The notes: generated by a model not told the origin, from the sequence alone. A stretch of DNA of 64,000 nt from Pseudomonas sp. PDM05 (GCF_014851685.1 NZ_JACVAC010000005.1:186001-250000); one strand, 5' to 3'; numbered from the stretch's first letter, positions 1 through 8,980 are shown. Made by a program: numbers and translations.

Positions 1-2
1 TC

Positions 3-722
3 AACGTTGACATGCCTTACGATCCAGAGTCCTACGTTCACCGTATCGGCCGTACCGGCCGTGCGGGTCGCGAAGGTCGTGCTCTGCTGCTGGTGACTCC
101 ACGTGAGCGCCGCATGCTGCAAGTGATCGAGCGTGTGACCGGTCAGAAAGTTGCCGAAGTCCGCCTGCCGGACGCCCAGGCTGTCCTGGATGCGCGCATC
201 AAGAAACTGACCAACAGCCTGGCACCACTGGTGGCTGACGCTGAATCGACCCACGGCGACCTGCTGGACCGCCTGACCGCCGATATCGGTTGCACCCCTC
301 GTGCCCTGGCTGCAGCTCTGCTGCGCAAAGCGACCAACGGTCAAGCCCTGACCCTGGCTGCCATCGAGAAAGAACGTCCACTGGTTCCGAACAGCGCGCC
401 ACGCGGTGATCGTCCAGAGCGTTCCGGCGACCGTCCAGACCGTGGTGATCGTGAGCGTCGTGCTCCGGTTCCATTGGCTGAAGGTCGTGCTCGTTGCCGT
501 ACCGCGCTGGGTGCGCGTGATGGTATCGCGGCCAAGAACCTGCTGGGCGCTATCCTCAACGAGGGTGGCCTGGCGCGTGAAGCCATCGGTCGCATCCAGG
601 TCCGTGACAGCTTCTCCCTGGTGGAGCTGCCGGAAGACGGTCTGGAAAAACTGCTGGCCAAGCTGAAAGACACTCGCGTTGCCGGTAAGCAGCTCAAACT
701 GCGTCGCTACCGCGAAGATTGA
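3..722 (+). CDS. deaD: DEAD-box ATP-dependent RNA helicase, C-terminal part (5' end outside window)
   Basis: The reading frame is open from the window edge, so only about 239 C-terminal residues are visible. Helicase motif VI (HRIGRTGRAGR) lies near the start of the visible part. It is followed by a linker rich in Arg, Asp and Pro (about residues 125-155), then a C-terminal DbpA/CsdA-type RNA-binding domain ending in a basic tail (KLRRYRED). That layout is typical of DeaD/CsdA, a cytoplasmic helicase that remodels rRNA and mRNA structure, especially in the cold. The N-terminal helicase motifs (Q, I, DEAD) are not in view, so the assignment to DeaD rather than another member rests on the C-terminal domain. 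A rho-independent terminator follows directly. Confidence 0.88.
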   Translation, partial: NVDMPYDPESYVHRIGRTGRAGREGRALLLVTPRERRMLQVIERVTGQKVAEVRLPDAQAVLDARIKKLTNSLAPLVADAESTHGDLLDRLTADIGCTPRALAAALLRKATNGQALTLAAIEKERPLVPNSAPRGDRPERSGDRPDRGDRERRAPVPLAEGRARCRTALGARDGIAAKNLLGAILNEGGLAREAIGRIQVRDSFSLVELPEDGLEKLLAKLKDTRVAGKQLKLRRYRED

Positions 723-750
723 TCCGCCCCTGGGCTGATTGATCGCACAT

Positions 751-783
751 AAAAAATCCCCGACTGGTTCGGGGATTTTTTTT
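751..783 (+). terminator. Rho-independent terminator after deaD
   Basis: The stem AATCCCCGA / TCGGGGATT encloses a short CTGGT loop and is followed by a run of eight T. It starts about 28 nt after the helicase stop codon. Confidence 0.9.
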
Positions 784-830
784 GCCTGCTCGATTTAGGG
801 TCAACCGCCGCTCCCACATTGTGATCTGTG

Positions 831-1598
831 TCAGCCAAACCGGTAGATGTCCATGCCCAAGGCACCCATGGTGAAGCCCTGGTGCGCGATGCTGAAATCC
901 CCGCCGGCGCCGCGCGCGAAGTACAGCGGCAACAGGTGCTCATCACTCGGATGGCTACGTACTGCATGCGGTGCCTGGCGCCGATAATCATGCAGCGCGG
1001 CCTCATCGTTGGCGGCCAGCTTTTCCACCATCCAATCGCGAAACTCCCGTGCCCACGGCTCGATGCTTTCCGGCCCGGCGTGCCAGTCCAGCTCACCCAG
1101 GTTGTGAGTGATGCTGCCCGAGCCGATCAACAGCACGCCTTGCCCGCGCAAGCCGGCGAGGGCATGTCCGACCCGCGTCTGCAGGGCAGGGCCCATGCGG
1201 CTGGGCAACGATACCTGCACCACCGGAATGTCTGCCGCGGGGTACATCAGCGACAGCGGCACCCAGGTGCCGTGGTCGAAAGGGCGGCGCTCATCGATAC
1301 GTGCATTCAGGCCGTCGGCGTGCAGCAATTCGACAATCTCGCCGGCCAGTTGCGGGTCGCCCGGTGCCGGGTACTGCACCGCGAACAGTTCGCGGGGGAA
1401 GCCGCCGAAGTCATGCCAGGTTTCTGGTGCGGCGCTGCCGCTGACCAGCAGCTCCTGGCTTTCCCAGTGCGCCGAGACCACGACAATCGCCTTCGGTCGC
1501 GGCATTTCGGCAGCCAGGCGCTGAAGGGCAGGGCCGCTGGCGCCGGGTTGCAGGGCGAGCATGGGCGAACCGTGGGAGATAAACAGGCTGGGGAACAT
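831..1598 (-). CDS. Extradiol ring-cleavage dioxygenase, DODA/YgiD (LigB) family
   Basis: A 255-residue protein with the class III extradiol (LigB) fold pattern: an N-terminal SLFISHGSP motif (His9), SAHWES (second His near 44), a central HGTWVPL segment and GSGSITHNLGE. The family uses a non-haem metal to cleave catecholic rings; YgiD-type members act on 4,5-DOPA in vitro, while the physiological substrate in Pseudomonas is not established. The ATG at 1598 was chosen over the upstream extension because it is preceded by AGGA at 8 nt spacing and matches the family N-terminus. It is divergent from tpm, sharing a short promoter region. Confidence 0.85.
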   Translation of the reverse strand: MFPSLFISHGSPMLALQPGASGPALQRLAAEMPRPKAIVVVSAHWESQELLVSGSAAPETWHDFGGFPRELFAVQYPAPGDPQLAGEIVELLHADGLNARIDERRPFDHGTWVPLSLMYPAADIPVVQVSLPSRMGPALQTRVGHALAGLRGQGVLLIGSGSITHNLGELDWHAGPESIEPWAREFRDWMVEKLAANDEAALHDYRRQAPHAVRSHPSDEHLLPLYFARGAGGDFSIAHQGFTMGALGMDIYRFG

Positions 1599-1638
1599 AA
1601 GTAGGGTCCTGAGCGTTAACATGGAGCCATCTTCAATC

Positions 1639-1651
1639 AGATCATTGATCT
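1639..1651. promoter_or_regulatory. Palindrome between dioxygenase and tpm
   Basis: AGATCA-T-TGATCT is a perfect inverted repeat in the AT-rich divergent promoter region. It lies 41 nt from the dioxygenase start and 51 nt from the tpm start. It looks like an operator, but no regulator gene is adjacent and its role is inferred from position only. Confidence 0.35.
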
Positions 1652-1701
1652 AAATCTAATATAAGTTTTAGCGCAATTTGATCGAATTTTCGGGGGTGTC
1701 C

Positions 1702-2352
1702 ATGGAACCCAAGTTTTGGCAGGAGCGCTGGGCGCGGAATCAGATCGGCTTTCACTTGCCTGAGGTCAACCCGTACCTGCAACGGCACTGGCCGCCATTG
1801 GCTGAAGGCGCCAAGGTGCTGGTGCCCTTGTGTGGCAAGAGCCTGGACTTGATGTGGCTGGCCAGCCAAGGCCTGCGGGTATTGGGTGTGGAGCTGTCGG
1901 AGCAGGCGGTTGAGGCGTTCTTCAGTGAGCAGAATCTCACGCCGCGCATCACCGCGCGGGGTGTGTTCAAGGTGTATCAGGCGGATTCGATCGAGATTTG
2001 GTGTGGCGATTTCTTCGCATTGGATGCCGAGGTGCTGGCGGATTGCACGGCGCTCTATGATCGCGCGGCGTTGATTGCCTTGCCGCCGCTGATGCGGGCG
2101 CGCTACACCGATCATCTGAATACGTTGCTGCCAGTAGGCTGCCAGGGTTTGTTGATTACCCTGGACTACGAGCAAGTGCAGAAGGCGGGTCCTCCGTTCG
2201 CGGTGACGGATGAAGAGGTGCAGTTGCTGCTAGGCGAGTACTGGACGCTGCAGGTGCTGCAAGAGCAGGACATCCTGGGTGAGAGTTGGAAGTTTGTGCA
2301 GGACGGCGTTACGCGCCTTGAAGAGCGCGTGTATCAGTTGGTCAAGCGCTGA
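1702..2352 (+). CDS. tpm: Thiopurine S-methyltransferase
   Basis: A 216-residue SAM-dependent methyltransferase. The N-terminus [10 protein letters not shown], followed by [11 protein letters not shown], is characteristic of bacterial TPMT. The SAM-binding segment [16 protein letters not shown] and the [11 protein letters not shown] motif are both present. The enzyme methylates thiopurines and, in bacteria, is linked to tellurite and selenite methylation and resistance. The start at 1702 is supported by a GGGGG ribosome-binding stretch about 5 nt upstream and by the usual family length. A longer TTG start at 1678 is possible but unlikely. Confidence 0.93.
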   Translation: MEPKFWQERWARNQIGFHLPEVNPYLQRHWPPLAEGAKVLVPLCGKSLDLMWLASQGLRVLGVELSEQAVEAFFSEQNLTPRITARGVFKVYQADSIEIWCGDFFALDAEVLADCTALYDRAALIALPPLMRARYTDHLNTLLPVGCQGLLITLDYEQVQKAGPPFAVTDEEVQLLLGEYWTLQVLQEQDILGESWKFVQDGVTRLEERVYQLVKR

Positions 2353-2360
2353 ATTGGCTG

Positions 2361-2446
2361 GCGCCATCGCGGGCAAGTCGAATCGTCGCACCGCCGCTCC
2401 CGCATTTTGATCGCATTCCCCTGTGGGAGCTGCCTGCGATGGCGAT
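2361..2446. repeat. Degenerate REP/REPIN-like inverted repeat
   Basis: Outer arms GCCATCGC and GCGATGGC enclose the pieces CCGCTCCCGCATTTTGATCG and CCTGTGGGAGCTGCC. These resemble the intact REPINs elsewhere in the window but are degraded. It lies between the tpm stop and the htpX terminator. Confidence 0.5.
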
Positions 2447-2457
2447 ATAAGCAGCCA

Positions 2458-2489
2458 CAAAAAAGGGGCGATCAAATCGCCCCTTTTGG
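2458..2489 (-). terminator. Rho-independent terminator after htpX
   Basis: On the minus strand the stem AAAAGGGGCGAT / ATCGCCCCTTTT is followed by a T run. It lies 17 nt after the htpX stop codon. The A/T-flanked stem may work in both directions and also end tpm transcription. Confidence 0.85.
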
Positions 2490-2505
2490 TGACACTCGTG
2501 GCCTG

Positions 2506-3393
2506 TCAGCCCCGACGACGCAGTGCGTCGATCCGCTCTTCCAGCGGCGGGTGGCTCATGAACAGGCGAGCCATGCCCTGTTTGATACCGCCGTTGATGC
2601 CAAAGGCCGTCAAGCTGTCCGGCATGTGCACCGGCAGGCCTTGTTCGGAGCGCAGGTGTTGCAGTGCTGCAATCATCGCCCCGGTACCCGCCAGGCGCGC
2701 ACCGGCTTCGTCTGCGCGGAATTCGCGTTTGCGCGAGAACCACATGGTGATCGCACTGGCCAGGAAGCCCAGCACCAGTTCGGCGAAGATGGTCGCCACG
2801 TAATAGGCAATGCCGCGGCCTTCTTCGTTCTTGAAGATCACCTTGTCGACGAAGTTGCCGATGATCCGTGCGAAGAACATCACGAAGGTGTTCACCACGC
2901 CCTGGACCAGCGCCAGGGTGACCATGTCACCGTTGGCCACGTGGCCGATCTCGTGGGCCAGCACCGCCTTCACTTCGTCGTACGAGAAGCGTTCCAGCAT
3001 GCCCTGGCTCACTGCAACGAGCGCGTCGTTCTTGTTCCAGCCGGTGGCAAAGGCGTTGGCTTCATAGGCCGGGAAGATCCCGACTTCCGGCATCTTGATA
3101 CCAGCCTCGCGGGACAATTGCTCGACGGTCTGCAGCAACCATTGCTCATGCCGGGTGCGTGGCTGGGTGATGACTTGGGTGCTGGTGCTCATCTTCGCCA
3201 TCCACTTGGAGATGAACAGCGAGAACAGCGAGCCGGCAAAACCAAAGACCGCACAGAAAACCAGCAGCTGATTGAGGTTCAGGTCAACCCCGTTGGCCGC
3301 CATGAACCCGTTGAAGCCGAAAAGGCTCAGGGTGATGCTGGCAATCAGCACGACCGCCAGGTTAGTGGCCAAGAACAGCAGGATGCGCATCAT
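2506..3393 (-). CDS. htpX: Membrane zinc metalloprotease HtpX
   Basis: A 295-residue M48 peptidase. Two hydrophobic segments lie near residues 4-24 and 40-60, the zinc site HEIGH is at residues 147-151, and two more membrane segments follow (about 157-180 and 193-215), with the third ligand in the downstream FRADEAGA motif. HtpX is an inner-membrane quality-control protease that degrades misfolded membrane proteins together with FtsH. The start is [12 protein letters not shown] precedes it on the minus strand. It is a monocistronic unit with its own terminator. Confidence 0.96.
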   Translation of the reverse strand: MMRILLFLATNLAVVLIASITLSLFGFNGFMAANGVDLNLNQLLVFCAVFGFAGSLFSLFISKWMAKMSTSTQVITQPRTRHEQWLLQTVEQLSREAGIKMPEVGIFPAYEANAFATGWNKNDALVAVSQGMLERFSYDEVKAVLAHEIGHVANGDMVTLALVQGVVNTFVMFFARIIGNFVDKVIFKNEEGRGIAYYVATIFAELVLGFLASAITMWFSRKREFRADEAGARLAGTGAMIAALQHLRSEQGLPVHMPDSLTAFGINGGIKQGMARLFMSHPPLEERIDALRRRG

Positions 3394-3697
3394 GGTTGTA
3401 GAGTTCTCCTCATGCTAAATATGTCGCGTACTGCGGGGTATATAAGGTGCGGCTTGGGGCTATTCAACCGAGCGACTATTTCAAACTGTGTCCTACAGCC
3501 TGAATGTAGAGTCTTGAAGGGATTTTCCGATCCCTAAAGCCCGCCTTGATCGTTATGCCTGTGCCGTCGCGCCCTGTAATTATAGGGGGCTGAGCGCTTT
3601 ATGGGGGGCCGAGACAGGGAAGCGGGATAAAAGGGTAGAGAAGTGTTGCCAGATAATCGCTGTACGACCTATTCCCGGTCGTACAGCGTCATTGTCG
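3394..3697. other. Intergenic region between htpX and alaA
   Basis: About 300 nt without a credible gene. It holds the upstream region of htpX and, next to the alaA stop, a 12-bp-arm hairpin (listed separately). ORFs across it have no family signature and no good ribosome-binding site. Confidence 0.6.
3658..3688 (-). terminator. Strong hairpin downstream of alaA (probable terminator, weak U tract)
   Basis: Arms CGCTGTACGACC and GGTCGTACAGCG are perfectly complementary over 12 bp with a 7-nt loop, 9 nt past the alaA stop. There is no T run on the minus strand, so it may be a terminator of atypical form or a 3' stabilising hairpin. Confidence 0.55.
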
Positions 3698-4909
3698 TTA
3701 CTGGCGATAGGATTTGAGGAAGTTGCCGATGCGACCAATGGCCATGTCCAGGTCATCCACACGCGGCAAGGTCACTACACGGAAGTGATCCGGCCACGGC
3801 CAGTTGAACGCCGTGCCCTGGACCACCAGCAGCTTTTCCGACAGCAACAGGTCGAGCACGAATTTCTCGTCGTTGAAGATCGGGCAGACTTTCGGGTCGA
3901 TGCGTGGGAAGGCGTACAGCGCGCCCATCGGTTTCACACAGCTCACGCCTGGGATGGCGTTGAGCAGTTCCCATGTGCGGTTGCGCTGCTCCAGCAGGCG
4001 CCCCTGGGGCAGGAGCAGATCGTTGATGCTCTGGTAGCCGCCCAGGGCGGTCTGGATGGCGTGCTGGCTCGGCACGTTGGCGCACAGGCGCATGTTGGCC
4101 AGCATGTCGATGCCTTCAATGTAGCTCTGGGCGTTGTGCTTGGGACCGGAGATCGCGATCCAGCCGGAACGGAAACCCGCCACGCGGTAGGACTTGGACA
4201 GGCCGTTGAAGGTCAGGCACAACAGGTCCGGCGCCAGGGAGGCGGTGCATACGTGTACGGCGTCGTCGTAGAGAATCTTGTCGTAGATTTCGTCCGAGAA
4301 CACCACCAGGTTGTGCTGGCGCGCCAGTTCCAGCATGCCCAGCAGCACTTCCTTGGAATACACCGCGCCGGTCGGGTTGTTCGGGTTGATGATCACCAAC
4401 GCCTTGGTGTTCGGGGTGATCTTGGCCTTGATGTCGGCCAGGTCCGGGAACCAGTCGGCGCCTTCGTCACACAGGTAGTGCACCGGGTGGCCGCCGGCCA
4501 GGGTCACGGCGGCGGTCCACAGCGGGTAGTCCGGAGCCGGCACCAGCACTTCGTCGCCATTGTTGAGCAGGGCCTGCATGGACATCACGATCAACTCGGA
4601 CACGCCATTGCCCAGGTAGATGTCCTCGATGCCGACACCTTCGACCTGTTTCTGCTGGTAGTACTGCATCACCGCCTTGCGCGCGCTGAACAGGCCCTTG
4701 GAGTCGCTGTAGCCCTGCGCCGTCGGCAGGTTGCGGATCACGTCCTGGAGGATTTCGTCCGGTGCTTCGAAACCAAAGGGCGCCGGGTTGCCGATGTTCA
4801 GCTTGAGGATGCGATGGCCTTCCTCTTCCAGACGCTTGGCGTGCTTGAGCACCGGGCCGCGAATGTCGTAGCAGACGTTGGCGAGCTTGTTCGATTTGCT
4901 GACCTGCAT
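3698..4909 (-). CDS. alaA: PLP-dependent aminotransferase, alanine aminotransferase AlaA-like
   Basis: A 403-residue class I/II aminotransferase. Visible features are the PLP-ring stacking and substrate region (NGVSELIVMSMQALLN), NPNNPTGAVY, SDEIYDKILYDD, the PLP-lysine motif FNGLSKSYRVAGFR (Lys near 240) and a C-terminal FRVVTLPR arginine. The sequence is of the AlaA (YfbQ) type, which makes alanine from pyruvate and glutamate in the cytoplasm. It is divergent from msrB. The methionine start follows the family N-terminus (MQVSKSNKL). Confidence 0.88.
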   Translation of the reverse strand: MQVSKSNKLANVCYDIRGPVLKHAKRLEEEGHRILKLNIGNPAPFGFEAPDEILQDVIRNLPTAQGYSDSKGLFSARKAVMQYYQQKQVEGVGIEDIYLGNGVSELIVMSMQALLNNGDEVLVPAPDYPLWTAAVTLAGGHPVHYLCDEGADWFPDLADIKAKITPNTKALVIINPNNPTGAVYSKEVLLGMLELARQHNLVVFSDEIYDKILYDDAVHVCTASLAPDLLCLTFNGLSKSYRVAGFRSGWIAISGPKHNAQSYIEGIDMLANMRLCANVPSQHAIQTALGGYQSINDLLLPQGRLLEQRNRTWELLNAIPGVSCVKPMGALYAFPRIDPKVCPIFNDEKFVLDLLLSEKLLVVQGTAFNWPWPDHFRVVTLPRVDDLDMAIGRIGNFLKSYRQ

Positions 4910-5057
4910 GGCGATGTGATCCTGAAAATGAACGATCCAGACGGCGTGGACACAACCGTACTGCGAATCCTGCGGGGCCCGCCCCCATAAATACGTTTGA
5001 ATGCCGATGGCGCGGGTGCCAGACTGGCGTTTTGAAGAGGCGCAATCATACGTGCCA

Positions 5058-5086
5058 CCTGATCTACGGAAAAGATACAGATCAGG
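5058..5086. promoter_or_regulatory. Inverted repeat upstream of msrB
   Basis: CCTGATCT and AGATCAGG are 8-bp perfect arms separated by 13 nt, ending 25 nt before the msrB start. It could be an operator or a leader hairpin; nothing in the window decides which. Confidence 0.3.
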
Positions 5087-5111
5087 GTTTTTCAGTTGCC
5101 GAGGTGTATCG

Positions 5112-5504
5112 ATGGAAAAGTTGCAGAAAACCCTTGAGGAATGGCGGGAAATGCTCGACCCGGCGCAGTATCAGGTGTGTCGCCTCAAAGGCACTGAGCG
5201 CCCGTTTTCCGGCAAATACAATGCCACCACCGCCGATGGTGTTTATCACTGCATCTGCTGCAATGAGCCGCTGTTCGATTCCAGCACCAAGTTCGATGCA
5301 GGCTGCGGCTGGCCGAGCTTCTACGAACCGATTGCCGAGAGTGCGATGATCGAGATCCGTGACGTCAGCCACGGCATGATCCGCACTGAAGTGACCTGTG
5401 CCAAATGCGATGCCCACTTGGGCCACGTGTTCCCGGACGGCCCGCCGCCGACGGGCTTGCGCTACTGCATCAACTCGGTGTGCCTCGATTTCGTGCCGCG
5501 CTAG
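5112..5504 (+). CDS. msrB: Peptide-methionine (R)-S-oxide reductase MsrB
   Basis: A 130-residue enzyme that reduces the R isomer of methionine sulfoxide in oxidised proteins. The two zinc-binding CxxC pairs are Cys47/Cys50 and Cys96/Cys99. The catalytic Cys119 sits in [11 protein letters not shown], and the GCGWPSF and HLGHVF motifs are intact. The ATG at 5112 was chosen because GAGG lies 7 nt upstream; the longer ORF lacks family similarity. It heads an oxidative-stress group with gpx and the OspR-like regulator, with an 88-nt gap that contains a separate promoter for gpx. Confidence 0.95.
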   Translation: MEKLQKTLEEWREMLDPAQYQVCRLKGTERPFSGKYNATTADGVYHCICCNEPLFDSSTKFDAGCGWPSFYEPIAESAMIEIRDVSHGMIRTEVTCAKCDAHLGHVFPDGPPPTGLRYCINSVCLDFVPR

Positions 5505-5525
5505 CACGACAGGAATGCATGATTA

Positions 5526-5556
5526 AATTGCGTGCAATTGAATTGGAAGCTATCTT
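5526..5556 (+). promoter_or_regulatory. Candidate gpx-ospR promoter with overlapping MarR-type operator
   Basis: The palindrome AATTGC-GT-GCAATT (5526-5539) overlaps a plausible -35 element TTGCGT (5528-5533). A -10-like TATCTT (5551-5556) follows at the ideal 17-nt spacing. MarR-family repressors bind short AT-rich inverted repeats of this kind, and the regulator is the second gene of this operon. Autoregulation is therefore inferred. Confidence 0.55.
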
Positions 5557-5592
5557 TCAGCCTCTTTCCTCCTTTGTCATCGAGGCACTGCC

Positions 5593-6078
5593 ATGAGCAA
5601 TCCCCTGCTGAGCATCCCTTGCACCACCATCAAGGGTGAGCAAAAAACCTTGGCCGATTTCGCCGGCAAGGCCATCCTGGTGGTCAACACCGCCAGCAAA
5701 TGTGGCTTCACCCCGCAGTACAAGGGTCTGGAGCAACTCTGGCAGGCCTACAAGGACCAGGGGCTGGTGGTATTGGGGTTTCCCTGCAACCAGTTCGGCA
5801 AGCAGGAGCCGGGTAACGAAGGGGCGGTTTCCGAGTTCTGCGAGCTGAATTTCGGCGTCAGTTTCCCCTTGTTCAAGAAAATCGACGTCAATGGCAACGA
5901 TGCCCACCCGTTGTTCGTCCAGTTGAAACAGCAAGCGCCAGGCCTGCTCGGCTCCAAAGGCATCAAGTGGAACTTCACCAAGTTTCTCATCGGTCGCGAC
6001 GGCCAGGTGGTCAAGCGTTTCGCCCCGACCACCAAGCCCCAGGACCTGACCCAAGAGATCGAAGCCCTGCTCAAATGA
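5593..6078 (+). CDS. gpx: Glutathione peroxidase family thiol peroxidase
   Basis: A 161-residue protein with the Gpx signature. The peroxidatic Cys37 lies in NTASKCGFTPQY, followed by LGFPCNQFGKQEPG, which carries the active-site glutamine, and by the KWNFTKFLIG tryptophan/asparagine motif. It reduces peroxides in the cytoplasm; many bacterial members use thioredoxin rather than glutathione. GAGG precedes the ATG. The stop codon overlaps the start of the MarR-family gene as ATGA, so the two are translationally coupled. Confidence 0.94.
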   Translation: MSNPLLSIPCTTIKGEQKTLADFAGKAILVVNTASKCGFTPQYKGLEQLWQAYKDQGLVVLGFPCNQFGKQEPGNEGAVSEFCELNFGVSFPLFKKIDVNGNDAHPLFVQLKQQAPGLLGSKGIKWNFTKFLIGRDGQVVKRFAPTTKPQDLTQEIEALLK

Positions 6079-6554
6079 CCGTCTCCCTCGCCCTCGACCA
6101 TCAACTGTGCTTCAAGCTCTATGCCGCTTCCCGCGCCGTGACCCGTGCCTATAAGCCCATGCTCGATCAGCTCGGTCTGACCTATCCGCAGTATCTGGCC
6201 ATGCTGGTGCTGTGGGAATGGCACGCGGCGGCCCCGGCCCTGCCCACGGTGCGGGCGCTGGGGCAGCGGTTGATGCTCGATTCGGGCACGCTCACGCCCC
6301 TGCTCAAGCGCCTGGAGCAACTCGGGCTGGTGCGGCGTCAGCGCAGTGCACGGGACGAGCGTGAGGTGCATTTGAGCCTGAGCGAGGCGGGCGCGCAGTT
6401 GAAGGGGCAGGCCCACGCCTTGAAAACCCGCTTGCTGTGCGACAGCGGCGTCGACCTGAACCAGGCCGATGCCCTGCGCGATGGCCTGGACCAACTGCTG
6501 GCGCAGATCAAAGACTTGTCGTCCTCGGCACCCACAGATCCAGCAGGCCATTGA
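6075..6554 (+). CDS. ospR: MarR/OhrR-family redox regulator, OspR-like
   Basis: A 159-residue winged-helix regulator. Cys12, in the HQLCFKLY segment, sits where OhrR-type proteins carry the peroxide-sensing cysteine. The DNA-binding part contains GLTYPQYLAMLVLWE, DSGTLTPLLKRLEQLGLV and the wing DEREVHLSLSE. The gpx-regulator-sagS order matches the P. aeruginosa gpx/ospR/sagS block, so an OspR role (repressing gpx and itself, relieved by oxidation) is the best inference. Its 3' end overlaps the convergent sagS-like gene by 47 nt. Confidence 0.85.
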   Translation: MTVSLALDHQLCFKLYAASRAVTRAYKPMLDQLGLTYPQYLAMLVLWEWHAAAPALPTVRALGQRLMLDSGTLTPLLKRLEQLGLVRRQRSARDEREVHLSLSEAGAQLKGQAHALKTRLLCDSGVDLNQADALRDGLDQLLAQIKDLSSSAPTDPAGH

Positions 6555-8817
6555 GCTCTTCACGACGGAATGGCTTGGCCAGGTAGTCATTCATCCCCGC
6601 TGCTCGGCAACGCTCGCGTTCTTCGGCCAGGGCATTGGCGGTCAAGGCCACGATGGGCAGGTCCGGCCAGCGCCCGCTGCGGCGGATCTGCCGGCTGGCC
6701 TCGTAGCCATCCATGACCGGCATGTTGCAGTCCATCAGCACCATGTCAAAGCGCTGTTCCTCAAGGAACTTGAGCGCTTCGCCACCATGGGCGGCGATCA
6801 CCACTTCACAGCCCAGCTTGCTCAGCATGCCCTTGGCCACCAGTTGATTGACCGGATTGTCCTCTACCAGCAGGATGCGTGCCCGCTGCGCGAGGGGTGG
6901 GGTCTCGATCTGGATCGGGTCAAGGTACGGTTGCGTGTCGCTGCGCAGGTTGCGATGCAGGATCTGGTACAGCGCAGTGCGGCTCAACGGGCGCGCCTGT
7001 TGCTGCAACGGCGCCAGGGCGGCGACTTCTTCACTGGGCATGAAGTTGCCATAGGCGGTGACCAACAGGATCGGGGCGCTGATCGTCGGGCGCAGGCGGA
7101 ACAGGCATTCGGGGCAGTCAGTGATCAACAGATCGGGGCTTTGCCCGCCCAAGTCGGCATCGCGGGGATAGCAGCGTGGCGTGAGCCCCCAATGTGGCAG
7201 CAAGGTGGTGAGCAATTCCGCCAGGCCGCTGCCGGCACTGGTAATGGCGATCACCTCGCCTTGCAGAGGCGCCTGCTGAACCGCCGGTAAATGTGTGGGC
7301 AGCGGTAATTCGGCGCAGAACTGGCTGCCGAAGCCGACTTCTGAACTGATGCTCAAGCGCCCGTGCATCGCTTCGCACAGGTTGTGGGTCAGGGCCAGGC
7401 CCAGCCCGGTGCCGCCAAACTGGCGGGTGATGCCTGCGCCGGCCTGGGTAAAGGGCTGGAAGATCTTCACCTGCGCTTCCTGGGCAATACCGATACCGGT
7501 GTCACACACCTCGATCCTGACTTGGCCATTGTGGGTGCTCAGGCGCACGTCCACACGGCCAAAGCGTGTGAATTTCAGCGCGTTGGACAACAAATTGCTG
7601 ACGATCTGCCGCACGCGTGTCGGGTCACCGATCACCTGGGCCGGAAACTGCGGGTCGATCAGGCAGGTCAGTTCCACGCTTGAGGCGGCGTTCTGCGACA
7701 GCAGGTTCGCGGTATCTTCCACCAACGAGCCCAGGTCGAACGGGATCGACTCCAGCTCCAACTGGCCGGCGTCAAACTTGGACAGGTCGAGAATATCGTT
7801 GAGCAACTCCACCAGCACCTTGCCCGAGTCATGGGCTATCGACAGTTGCTGGCGCTGTTCGGCGGTCAGCGGGCTGTCCAGGCTAAGGGCGATCATCCCC
7901 AGCAAGCCATTGAGCGGCGTGCGGATTTCATGGCTCATGTTGGCCAGGAACGCGGCCCTGGCTTGGGCCATGCCCAGGGCGTTGACCTTCGCCGCCTCCA
8001 GCTCCTCATTGGATTGGCTAAGGCGCTGATTGCTGGTCTTGAGTTCCAGGGTGCGGGCCGAGACGATATGTTCCAGTTGCCCCAGGTATTCGGTGAGGCG
8101 GTCTTCGGCGTGGCGGCGCTGCTGGATCTCGGTTTCCATGTTTTCAAATTGCTGGTTGGCGACGTTCACCAGCACGCCGATTTCGTCGTGCTCGTGGCCG
8201 GGCGGGCAATCCAGGCGCGTCTGCTTGCTGGTGCTCAGGGCGTGGATGATGCGCACCAGCGGTTGGGTCAGCATCACGTAGAACAGGGCGAGCAGGATCC
8301 CGGTCAGCAGCAGGCTGCGGGCAAAGCCATTGAGCAAGGTGATTTCGGCGCGGCGCAGGAATCGGCTGCCGAACGCGTAGGTATCGACGTCGAGGTGCAA
8401 TTCGCCGAGGGATTCGTTGGGCATGTGGCTGAGGAACAGTCGGTCTTCAAACTGGCGATTGGCACCAAACAGGAAATCGCTGATGGGGCGGTAGGTACTT
8501 TCCTTGGGGGGCCGATTGACGTCAGCCAGTACCACACCGTTGTTATCGACCAGACGGGCGCGGATGATCGCAGGGGATTGCAGCAGGCCCAGGGTCAGCT
8601 CTTGCGCCAGTTCGGCGTCGATGTTGTAGGCGATACGTGACGCGGGGTTATGGCTGATTTCGAGCAGGGAACGTATTTCACGGTTGATGGATGCGTCTTC
8701 GCTGGCATAATCAATGCCGATTTGGATCAGACTGAGCAAGGTTCCCAAGACGAAACCGACCAGCACAGTCAATCGGGCTTGTTTATAAGACAAGCGGTGG
8801 GCGAACTTGATATCCAT
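6508..8817 (-). CDS. sagS: Hybrid sensor histidine kinase, SagS-like
   Basis: A 769-residue inner-membrane hybrid kinase. TM1 is about residues 16-36, followed by a periplasmic sensor (about 37-160), TM2 about 165-185, a HAMP-like linker, HisKA with the phospho-acceptor His296 in SHEIRTPLNG, HATPase (NLLSNALKF, DTGIGIA, GTGLGLAL), a degenerate central region, and a C-terminal receiver (LLVEDNPVNQL, then LMDCNMPVMDG). There is no HPt domain, as in P. aeruginosa SagS, which signals through an external HPt protein to control attachment and biofilm development. The start at 8817 (MDIKFAHRLSYKQ) replaces a longer ORF without conserved residues. Assignment rests on architecture and the ospR/gpx neighbourhood. 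Confidence 0.82.
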   Translation of the reverse strand: MDIKFAHRLSYKQARLTVLVGFVLGTLLSLIQIGIDYASEDASINREIRSLLEISHNPASRIAYNIDAELAQELTLGLLQSPAIIRARLVDNNGVVLADVNRPPKESTYRPISDFLFGANRQFEDRLFLSHMPNESLGELHLDVDTYAFGSRFLRRAEITLLNGFARSLLLTGILLALFYVMLTQPLVRIIHALSTSKQTRLDCPPGHEHDEIGVLVNVANQQFENMETEIQQRRHAEDRLTEYLGQLEHIVSARTLELKTSNQRLSQSNEELEAAKVNALGMAQARAAFLANMSHEIRTPLNGLLGMIALSLDSPLTAEQRQQLSIAHDSGKVLVELLNDILDLSKFDAGQLELESIPFDLGSLVEDTANLLSQNAASSVELTCLIDPQFPAQVIGDPTRVRQIVSNLLSNALKFTRFGRVDVRLSTHNGQVRIEVCDTGIGIAQEAQVKIFQPFTQAGAGITRQFGGTGLGLALTHNLCEAMHGRLSISSEVGFGSQFCAELPLPTHLPAVQQAPLQGEVIAITSAGSGLAELLTTLLPHWGLTPRCYPRDADLGGQSPDLLITDCPECLFRLRPTISAPILLVTAYGNFMPSEEVAALAPLQQQARPLSRTALYQILHRNLRSDTQPYLDPIQIETPPLAQRARILLVEDNPVNQLVAKGMLSKLGCEVVIAAHGGEALKFLEEQRFDMVLMDCNMPVMDGYEASRQIRRSGRWPDLPIVALTANALAEERERCRAAGMNDYLAKPFRREELNGLLDLWVPRTTSL

Positions 8818-8980
8818 CGAGTGTTGAACCACTTCACGTTTCCCTTCGCCCGGCAAGCATAGCTGAACATCCACCGGCTCTGGCTTGCCCGGCATTAATC
8901 GTTTTTTACGCAGCCTCGTGTGTTTTGCCGCGGGGTTGCCAATACGCCATCTTTTGCAAGAACTTGCCAGAGGAATAATC

